This document shows, one piece after another, positions 57,934 through 64,000 of a DNA stretch of 64,000 nucleotides (positions are counted from its first letter, which is position 1; the number at the start of each line of letters is the position of its first letter). Source of the stretch: DAOVGZ01 sp964477815. GTDB taxonomy: Bacteria; Babelota; Babeliae; Babelales; Vermiphilaceae. The DNA lies in NCBI GenBank assembly GCA_964477815.1, contig CAYZEO010000002.1:1-64000 (forward strand). Reading direction: 5' to 3'. Under the pieces are notes generated by a model. It was given only the letters and a program-made list of their open reading frames with translations, was not told the DNA's origin and searched no databases. The position numbers and the translations under genes were made by a program.

Positions 57934-58545
57934 TCAAAAAAATCCAACGTCATCCAACGCACAACGCAACTCAAACATCGGCAACCCAACAATTGCAGAA
58001 TACGAACCGCGCACCTCTTTAAGAAATTGATCTCCAAACGCTTCAATTGCAACTGCTGCAGAACCCTGAAAACCCAACGAATGTTCAAGATATCGGTCAA
58101 TCCACTCATCGGGAACAGAAAAAATGTACTCAGACTCAACTACAATCTCAATCCTTTTGGCAACCTTCCATTCATCAAATTTATAAACCCGCTTGTCTAA
58201 ACAAAATGCTGTACATGCTCGCTCGCCATTGCGGGCAGCCTTAATTTTTTCAATAGCATCCGCTCTATCTGTTGGTTTTCCTAAAATTTCTCCACCCTTT
58301 GTCATTCCCAACGTGTCAGCAGTCAGCAAAAAACAGACATCTCCACCTTGCGCTTTTTCAGGAAGATTAACATGTTTCATCTTGGTAAGCGCAATTTTGG
58401 AAACAATTTGAGGAAACGTCAACCCCGCCCAGTCACAAGCACTTTCATCAGCACGATGGCCAACAACTGAAAAAGAAATTTTTGCTTCCCGCAACAAGCG
58501 GGCACGAGATTGAGATTGTGAACCTAAAAGTAATATATTATTCAT
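57934..58545 (-). CDS. maf: Maf-family nucleotide pyrophosphatase
   Basis: 203 residues. Family landmarks: LLGSQSQSRARLLREA at the N terminus, LTADTLGMTKGGEILGKPTDRADAIEKI, and KEVRGSYSAIVGLPMFEL near the end. Maf proteins hydrolyse non-canonical or canonical NTPs to the monophosphate. The usual SPRR-type motif is SQSRARLL here. It precedes the tRNA-Gln on the same strand by being downstream of it (12-base gap). Confidence 0.92.
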   Translation of the reverse strand: MNNILLLGSQSQSRARLLREAKISFSVVGHRADESACDWAGLTFPQIVSKIALTKMKHVNLPEKAQGGDVCFLLTADTLGMTKGGEILGKPTDRADAIEKIKAARNGERACTAFCLDKRVYKFDEWKVAKRIEIVVESEYIFSVPDEWIDRYLEHSLGFQGSAAVAIEAFGDQFLKEVRGSYSAIVGLPMFELRCALDDVGFF

Positions 58546-58557
58546 AATTTTTAAAAA

Positions 58558-58632
58558 TGGTTGGGGCGGGAGGATTCGAACCTCCGCATGCCGGTACCAA
58601 AAACCGGTGCCTTACCGCTTGGCTACGCCCCA
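58558..58632 (-). tRNA. tRNA-Gln (anticodon TTG)
   Basis: 75 bases including an encoded CCA. Read leftward: acceptor TGGGGCG/CGCCCCA, D arm with AGCCAAGCGGTAAGGC, anticodon stem CCGGT/ACCGG with loop TTTTGGT (anticodon TTG), and T arm GGAGGTTCGAATCCTCC. All stems pair well. Confidence 0.97.
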
Positions 58633-58666
58633 ACATAAAAAATTTTCTTGCAACGACGGCACGTGT

Positions 58667-58951
58667 TTACTGTGAGGCGCCATTCGATTCAAGTTCTGCA
58701 ACCTTATTATACTCGGCAATTATTGCATCCTCCATCATCTGACGAGTTTCAGAGTTGAGGGGATGAACAATATCTCTAAACGTCCCATCTTTCCTTCTTC
58801 GAGACGGCATAGAGACGAATAAACCTTTGTCTCCCTCAATGACCTTCAAGTCTCTGATGATAAAGCAATTGTCAAATACCACTGTTGCATACGCTTTCAG
58901 TCTACTACCCATTTCTTTTGCAGGAAAAACCTTTACTTCTGTGATCTCCAT
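58667..58951 (-). CDS. spoVG: SpoVG-family RNA/DNA-binding regulator
   Basis: 94 residues from ATG 58951 with AAAGGA upstream. It shows the SpoVG pattern: MEITEVKVFPA at the start, LKAYATVVFDNCFIIRDLKVIEG, LFVSMPSRRRKDGTFRDIVHPLN, and a terminal helix. SpoVG proteins bind nucleic acid and tune division or virulence genes in several phyla. It has its own promoter and is upstream of tRNA-Gln. Confidence 0.93.
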   Translation of the reverse strand: MEITEVKVFPAKEMGSRLKAYATVVFDNCFIIRDLKVIEGDKGLFVSMPSRRRKDGTFRDIVHPLNSETRQMMEDAIIAEYNKVAELESNGASQ

Positions 58952-59019
58952 GTCAGCAATCCTTTTCAAGACACCTTTTTTTACTAACACTCTCCGTAGT
59001 CGGTGACAAATGCCCTAAT

Positions 59020-59048
59020 AGTCTATTAATACAGCCTATTTTTGTCAA
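59020..59048 (-). promoter_or_regulatory. spoVG promoter
   Basis: Read leftward: TTGACA (59048-59043), 17 bases, TAGACT (59025-59020). Start near 59013, about 60 bases before the ATG. Confidence 0.65.
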
Positions 59049-59082
59049 ACAATCTTTACTATTTTACAAAAAATTCAAACCT

Positions 59083-60003
59083 TTATTTCCTTAATAACTT
59101 CACAGCTCGCAATTTTGCAGAACGGGAAGAAGGATTTTCTTCGAGCTCTTTTTGTGATGCAACAACAACTCGAGAAGTAAGAAGCTCAACTTCTCCCGAA
59201 CGAACACGATCAGCAAAAAATTGTTTCACCAAACGATCTTCTAGTGAATGAAAACTAATACAAACCAACCTCCCTTCTAGACTCAACATTCGAATCGCAG
59301 CTTTGAGAAACGAAGTAATATTGTGCAGCTCATCATTTACACAGATGCGCAATGCCTGAAAAACTCTGGTTGCCGGATGAATCTTTGTATGTTTTCCTTT
59401 TTGTTTTTGTTGAGGAACAACTTTACCAATCAGTTTTGCAAGCTGCGCCGTTGAGGTAAATTTCTTTTTGCGTCGCTCTTGTACAATCGCACGTGCAATC
59501 TGTTTTGTATATTTTTCTTGGCCAAAACGCCAGAAAATTTCACGCAGCTCTTCTTCAGAAGCCTCGTTAACAATTTGGCCAGCTGTCACTTTTTGATGCG
59601 CTGGAGACATTCTCATATCAAGTGGCGTATCCTTGTAAACAGAAAAACCTGGGCGCTCCAAAATCTGCATTTGTGATGTCCCAAAATCTGCAAGAATACC
59701 ATCTAGCTCTTTTACACCCTCTTTTTTGAGCAGCTTGTAAATAAGAGAAAAGTTTCCCCAGAGCAATTTCAACCTTCCAGGAAACTCTCCTTGCAGTTGA
59801 GGCCCAAATGTATCAAGTGATGTCATATCCCAATCAAGGGCAATAACCGAACAATCAGGATTCGACTCTAGAATTGCCCGAGTATGCCCACCAGAACCGA
59901 ATGTAACATCTAAGTAAACACCTCCTTGATTTGTATCAAGGTACTCAAGAACCTCTTTTGTCAAAACCGGTTTGTGAATAACGGGATCTTTGTTATTTTC
60001 CAT
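59083..60003 (-). CDS. rsmH: 16S rRNA (cytosine1402-N4)-methyltransferase
   Basis: 306 residues of the MraW/RsmH family: HKPVLTKEVLEYL, the SAM-binding YLDVTFGSGGHTRAILE, ADFGTSQMQ, the GFSVYKDTPLDMRMSP motif, VNEASEEELREIFWRFGQEKYTKQIARAIVQER, and LVCISFHSLEDRLVKQFF. It modifies C1402 of 16S rRNA in the decoding centre. Usually next to ftsL and ftsI in the division cluster, here after murF. Confidence 0.96.
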   Translation of the reverse strand: MENNKDPVIHKPVLTKEVLEYLDTNQGGVYLDVTFGSGGHTRAILESNPDCSVIALDWDMTSLDTFGPQLQGEFPGRLKLLWGNFSLIYKLLKKEGVKELDGILADFGTSQMQILERPGFSVYKDTPLDMRMSPAHQKVTAGQIVNEASEEELREIFWRFGQEKYTKQIARAIVQERRKKKFTSTAQLAKLIGKVVPQQKQKGKHTKIHPATRVFQALRICVNDELHNITSFLKAAIRMLSLEGRLVCISFHSLEDRLVKQFFADRVRSGEVELLTSRVVVASQKELEENPSSRSAKLRAVKLLRK

Positions 60004-60060
60004 TGCTCAACTGTTTATTGACATAAACCTAATATAAGGAAGTTCCATGTAAAATTCCAT

Positions 60061-61476
60061 TTATCCTATCACCTGTTTTTTTGAAGCCTGAGCGGCAAAG
60101 TGATGAACAACATTTTCCAAATGCATTCCGCGTGATGCTTTGACAAGAACCACATTGTTATCCGCCAACTTGCTCTTCAATTTTTTTACCGCATCTTTCC
60201 ACGACGGAACAATTTCTGCTCTGACGCCAAGCGGAACAGTTTTTTTCGTCCACTCTACCATATCACCAACAAGAATCACTTCTTTGAGAGACGGAACTTT
60301 GCGCAAAAAACGACCAAGTTGTCGATGCCAAAAGGAACTGTTAACACCCAACTCAAGCATATCACCAAGAACAGCGATTTTTTGTGCATCAGTATCAATT
60401 TGTTCAAGTGCAAGCAACGCGGCCTTCATGCTCTCAGGATTGGCGTTGTAACAATCGTTGATCATTACCCCTTTTCCGTCCTTAAGCTCGCACTGCTCAA
60501 ATCTATCTTTCACAGTAGTACTAGATTGGATTCCTCTGACAATAACATCATCTGCGATTCCTAAGAAATGAGTAACCGCAACTGCTGCCAAAGAATTAAA
60601 AACAGCACCGGAATGAACGTGAGGCAATCTGATTTTGTACTTCTTTTTGTAAATTTTCAAAACAAAATCTACATGATCGCTCGCTGCCTTTATCTTGCGG
60701 GCCTGTATCTGATTGGTCGTTTTAGCACCAAACTTAATGATAGGATGAGAATAACCAACGCCGGCTAAAATCGGTTGGTCTCCATTGATTATGCCAATAC
60801 TATCTTCGCCAAAAAGTTTGAAAACATCCCTTTTTTCTAGCGCTATATCATTCAAAGATCCAAGGCCCTCCATATGACAGTGACCGATGCCCGTAATCAA
60901 AGCCGTTGTTGGTTGAAGAATATCTGCAAGCTTTGCCATCTGACCACGCCTTGCAATTCCAAGCTCGAAAACCGCAGCAGTATGATAAGAACGCATCTTC
61001 AAAATGTTGAGCGATAAACCTATGTTTGTGTTTTGATTTCCTTCTGAGACCAAAAACTCCCGTCCCGAAAGAGACAGGATGTTAGAAATGATCTGTTTGG
61101 TTGAAGTTTTTCCAACAGACCCAGTGATCGCAACAACAGGATAATCAAACTGCGACCTCCACACAGAAGCCAAAGTTGTTAAAGCTTGCAAAGTATCATC
61201 AACAGCAATAACCAGTTTTTTCTCAAGGAGATTCTGATCAATAGCCTCAAGAATTTTCCTTTTTTCTTTTCTTATCAGCAAGCCTCCAGCTCCTGCGCAT
61301 AGAGCTGCCTCAAGAAACTCGTGTCCATCTTTGCGAACACCCTGTAACGCTACAAAAATATCTCCCTGCTGCAACGTTCGTGTATCTATGCTAAACGTTA
61401 CATCTTCAGGAAAATGGTCCTTTATAACAGTAACACCTGGGAGCGCGCCTCGTAAAAAATGCTCATCAAAATGCAT
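60061..61476 (-). CDS. murF: UDP-MurNAc-tripeptide:D-alanyl-D-alanine ligase
   Basis: 471 residues of the Mur ligase fold: N-terminal domain with SIDTRTLQQGDIFVALQG, P-loop TGSVGKTST at 118-126 (the TGSxGKT form marks MurF), GLSLNILKM, LELGIARRGQM-like FELGIARRGQMAKLADI, and NDCYNANPESMKAALLAL. It completes the pentapeptide precursor in the cytoplasm. Together with murD and ftsW it shows a peptidoglycan pathway. Upstream of rsmH with a 57-base gap. Confidence 0.95.
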   Translation of the reverse strand: MHFDEHFLRGALPGVTVIKDHFPEDVTFSIDTRTLQQGDIFVALQGVRKDGHEFLEAALCAGAGGLLIRKEKRKILEAIDQNLLEKKLVIAVDDTLQALTTLASVWRSQFDYPVVAITGSVGKTSTKQIISNILSLSGREFLVSEGNQNTNIGLSLNILKMRSYHTAAVFELGIARRGQMAKLADILQPTTALITGIGHCHMEGLGSLNDIALEKRDVFKLFGEDSIGIINGDQPILAGVGYSHPIIKFGAKTTNQIQARKIKAASDHVDFVLKIYKKKYKIRLPHVHSGAVFNSLAAVAVTHFLGIADDVIVRGIQSSTTVKDRFEQCELKDGKGVMINDCYNANPESMKAALLALEQIDTDAQKIAVLGDMLELGVNSSFWHRQLGRFLRKVPSLKEVILVGDMVEWTKKTVPLGVRAEIVPSWKDAVKKLKSKLADNNVVLVKASRGMHLENVVHHFAAQASKKQVIG

Positions 61477-61532
61477 TGAAATTCTCCGTCTTTTCTCTAC
61501 CTTTATTTGTAAAATAAAACAGTTTTTCTTAA

Positions 61533-63845
61533 TTATCGGACTACTTTTCTCATCTTACTCCCCTCAGATGGCATAACCGCTCCGCGCGCCTCTAACATAT
61601 CCATTATGCGCGCAGACCTGTTATATCCTATCCTAAATTTACGTTGAAGCAAAGAAATAGAAACTTCATCCACTGTATTTAAAAATTCAATCACATTTTG
61701 ATACAAAGAATCATCTTGCACAGAAAGATGTTCTTTGTTGCCCATAAGGTCCGGAGAAATATCAAGATATTCAACTGCCCGTTCAGCTCTAATATGATTA
61801 ACGAGCGCTTCAATTTCCTGATTCGAAACATACGCTCCATGCAAACGTCCAAGTGTTGAACTACCAGAATCTATAAAAAGCATGTCGCCACATCCGAGCA
61901 ATTTTTCTGCCCCGCAATAATCCAAAATCGTTCGAGAATCAACTTTCGATGTCACTCTAAAAGAAATTCTGCTTGGAAAGTTTACTTTAATAAGTCCTGT
62001 AATCACATCAACTGATGGGCGCTGTGTTGCAACAATCATATGAATACCTGCTGCACGAGCCATTTGAGCAATTCGGGCAATTAAATCTTCAATATCTCGC
62101 CCTGCGGTCATCATCAAATCGGACAACTCGTCAATAACAATCACAACAAAAGGTAACCGTTCGTGACACGTTTCTGGGGCCCCTTCACCAACTTGTTGTG
62201 CGGGACAAAACTGCTTCTTTCCTTTTGAAGCAACGTAGTCGTTGTACTCAAAAATATTACGCGCACCAACTTCCGACATTTTTTCGTAACGCTCTTCCAT
62301 CTGTTCTACAACCCAACGCAAAATGGGAGCAACGCGCTTAGGATTGGTCACTATTGGAAAAAGAAGATGTGGAATATCTGCGTACGAAGCAAATTCAAGC
62401 CGTTTAGGATCGATCAAAACTAACTTCAGCTGGTCCGGTGTCAACTTACACAACATGCTCACCAAAAAAGCATTAAGCGCAACCGATTTTCCAGAACCGG
62501 TCGAACCCGCAATCAACAAGTGTGGCATTTTGGCAAGATCAACAAGCACATCCTTGCCAACTGTATTTTTTCCCAAAACAAGAGGAATCGATCCCTTAAA
62601 ATCTTCAAATGATTGCGAGCGCACGATGGAAGAAAGTAACACATCTTTGCGCTTTAAATTTGCAACTTCAAATCCAACAACAGACTTTCCTGGAATGGGT
62701 GCAATAATTCTGATGCTCATCGCCTGCAGGGCAAGCGCAAGATCATCTTCCAGCGAAATAATTTTACTAATTTTGGAATCGATCTGCGGCTGATATTCAA
62801 ACAATGTCACCACAGGACCGCGTTTGATAGAAATAACAGAACCATACACACCAAACCGTTCAAGTTTTTCTTCCAAAATTTTCGCACGCTTTTCAAGCTC
62901 CGTCATCATGTGACCATCGTCGTCATCTCCATCCTTTTTTTTAAAAAGATCCTGACCAGGCAGTGTATACTTTCTTTCTTCTGAAACATTTTCATTAACA
63001 AAAAATTCCTCTTGCACCGACTGATGCGCAAACTGACGCTTATTTTTTTCTTTTTTTATCTTGGGTGAGGCCTTTGAACTTTCACCTTGTGCATATTGTT
63101 GCCAAAAAGGATCATCATGCAGCTCTTCCACATCATTTTCTTCAACTAAATCAACCAACAATTCTTCAAAAGAAACAACGGACTGATTTGATTCAAGCAG
63201 ATCTACCCCACCAAACAAACGACGCACAAAACGCGCTCCAGCCACAAATGGAATCGCCAAAACATGCACAATTTTTTTTGAAACTTTGTACGCAGGCCGC
63301 AAACATTTTTCCCAACTTAATAAAAAACGAACTGCGCGTGAAAGTATGTACAACAACTTCACAAATGTTGCACGAAAAATTATCATCAACAACATCGCAC
63401 AAAACAAGTGCAAGAAAAAAGCCGACCCGACACCTTCAAACCAACCAAATGTTATGCGATGTACAAAAGCACCAACAACACCTCCCGGGGCAACACCTTT
63501 AAACAGATCGTAGTTATAAAAATGAAACAACGCACTGCAAGCTGTTGGCAGAAAAAGCAGCGCAACTAGCCTGTCCCATTCTTTTGCAAAACTTACCTTA
63601 AAAAAAAGAATGTACGCGCCGTAGAGCAATATGCCAACAAAACACCAAGCGGAAATACCAAATGCGTAAAAAAAGAACGCTGCAATCTGCGCCCCAAAAG
63701 AACCAAATAAGTTTGTTGTTGGAAGTTGCACACTGCTATAATATAGCCAAGAAGAATCGTAAGGGTTAAATGAAAAAAAGATAAGGGCACAAAAAAGTGC
63801 GCTTAAAACTAAAAGAGCGCCTGCTATCATATTTATTGCTCGCAT
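61533..63845 (-). CDS. ftsK: DNA translocase FtsK
   Basis: 770 residues. Four or five N-terminal membrane helices (about 5-165), a charged linker (about 215-315), then the motor: Walker A GSTGSGKS at 447-454, LVLIDPKRLEFASYADIPHLL, and PFVVIVIDELSDLMM with the downstream AGIHMIVATQRPSVDVITG. The final about 65 residues form the gamma winged helix that reads KOPS-type DNA signals (SISLLQRKFRIGYNRSARIMD). It pumps chromosome ends through the septum and activates Xer recombination, whose recombinase is at 25859. AAAGGT precedes the ATG. Confidence 0.96.
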   Translation of the reverse strand: MRAINMIAGALLVLSALFCALIFFSFNPYDSSWLYYSSVQLPTTNLFGSFGAQIAAFFFYAFGISAWCFVGILLYGAYILFFKVSFAKEWDRLVALLFLPTACSALFHFYNYDLFKGVAPGGVVGAFVHRITFGWFEGVGSAFFLHLFCAMLLMIIFRATFVKLLYILSRAVRFLLSWEKCLRPAYKVSKKIVHVLAIPFVAGARFVRRLFGGVDLLESNQSVVSFEELLVDLVEENDVEELHDDPFWQQYAQGESSKASPKIKKEKNKRQFAHQSVQEEFFVNENVSEERKYTLPGQDLFKKKDGDDDDGHMMTELEKRAKILEEKLERFGVYGSVISIKRGPVVTLFEYQPQIDSKISKIISLEDDLALALQAMSIRIIAPIPGKSVVGFEVANLKRKDVLLSSIVRSQSFEDFKGSIPLVLGKNTVGKDVLVDLAKMPHLLIAGSTGSGKSVALNAFLVSMLCKLTPDQLKLVLIDPKRLEFASYADIPHLLFPIVTNPKRVAPILRWVVEQMEERYEKMSEVGARNIFEYNDYVASKGKKQFCPAQQVGEGAPETCHERLPFVVIVIDELSDLMMTAGRDIEDLIARIAQMARAAGIHMIVATQRPSVDVITGLIKVNFPSRISFRVTSKVDSRTILDYCGAEKLLGCGDMLFIDSGSSTLGRLHGAYVSNQEIEALVNHIRAERAVEYLDISPDLMGNKEHLSVQDDSLYQNVIEFLNTVDEVSISLLQRKFRIGYNRSARIMDMLEARGAVMPSEGSKMRKVVR

Positions 63846-63869
63846 AACTCTACCTTTAATTTGTTACAA

Positions 63870-63896
63870 TTGACACAGTCCTGTTTTCGATACAAT
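63870..63896 (+). promoter_or_regulatory. Possible promoter of the gene at the right edge
   Basis: TTGACA (63870-63875) and TACAAT (63891-63896) are near consensus but only 15 bases apart. Confidence 0.4.
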
Positions 63897-63917
63897 CATT
63901 ATAGGAAAAGAAACTAC

Positions 63918-64000
63918 ATGCTAAAAGAATCATTTAAAACACTTTCCAGACAATATAAAAAATTGAAATATACGGTAGAAAAATTACAAAACAAAAAAAC
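63918..64000 (+). CDS. Partial Lys-rich protein, N-terminal 27 residues
   Basis: ATG 63918 after AGGAAAAG, open to the window end: MLKESFKTLSRQYKKLKYTV and on. Basic and helical, cut by the edge; no signal peptide and no family. Confidence 0.5.
   Translation, partial: MLKESFKTLSRQYKKLKYTVEKLQNKK

Overview
This 64 kb window reads as a piece of an AT-rich bacterial chromosome from a small-genome, Gram-negative-type lineage. The best guess is Candidatus Dependentiae (TM6) or a similar host-dependent bacterium. That placement is an inference from gene style, not from a 16S gene or a database search. The signs are: many unrelated proteins with N-terminal signal peptides followed by Lys/Glu/Asp-rich coiled-coil bodies, an ankyrin protein, two histone H1-like Lys/Arg repeat proteins, pseudopilin genes next to an Lnt-type N-acyltransferase, and a compact set of housekeeping genes. 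One tRNA (Gln, anticodon TTG) is present. There is no rRNA, CRISPR array, insertion sequence or phage module.

Layout. 0-4 kb: the end of a secreted-protein gene, an alpha/beta hydrolase coupled to a thioredoxin-like protein with a Trp/Tyr/Gly-rich tail, and pepA. 3.9-7.6 kb (minus): a secreted protein, murD and ftsW. 7.7-13.9 kb: ileS and three exported proteins. 14-16.7 kb: a pseudopilin-like trio followed by lnt. 16.8-19.1 kb: a large exported beta-helix protein containing seven WD40-like blades. 19.2-22.3 kb: rplI, dnaB, ruvC and an unknown gene with a coding-like out-of-frame tail. 22.5-28.2 kb (mostly minus): a small secreted protein with a structured leader, recF, dnaN, xer recombinase and proS. 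28.7-29.9 kb: two histone-like genes, each interrupted by a 100-N gap that starts exactly on a repeat-unit boundary. 30-40.8 kb (minus): EamA transporter, ymdB, rny, zapA, a zapB-like gene, rplT-rpmI-infC, recA, a PpiD/SurA-like foldase, a SPOR protein, miaA and carD. 41-48.1 kb: an accessory locus with an ankyrin protein, three modular secreted proteins sharing exchanged ends and 3' hairpins, and two flippase paralogues facing each other. 48.4-52 kb: dnaK, a DUF378 protein and ychF. 52-55.8 kb (minus): three exported proteins, one a candidate Cys-His-Asp protease. 56-57.9 kb: an HspR-like regulator, htpX and an unknown. 57.9-63.8 kb (minus): maf, tRNA-Gln, spoVG, rsmH, murF and ftsK.

How it fits together. 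Peptidoglycan synthesis and division genes (murD, ftsW, murF, rsmH, ftsK, zapA, zapB-like, SPOR) are scattered in small groups. Replication and repair (dnaB, ruvC, recF, dnaN, recA, xer) and proteostasis (dnaK, HspR-like, htpX, PpiD-like, pepA) are well represented. About a dozen exported proteins of unknown function sit between them and could include envelope or host-interaction factors.

The most interesting points are the modular secreted-protein locus at 44.1-46.6 kb, the promoter-leader-terminator unit at 23.06-23.28 kb, the histone repeat gaps, the secreted protease candidate at 53.6-55.1 kb, and several genes whose promoter lies so close to the ATG that the mRNA may be leaderless. All functional statements rest on motif reading; no search or folding program was run.
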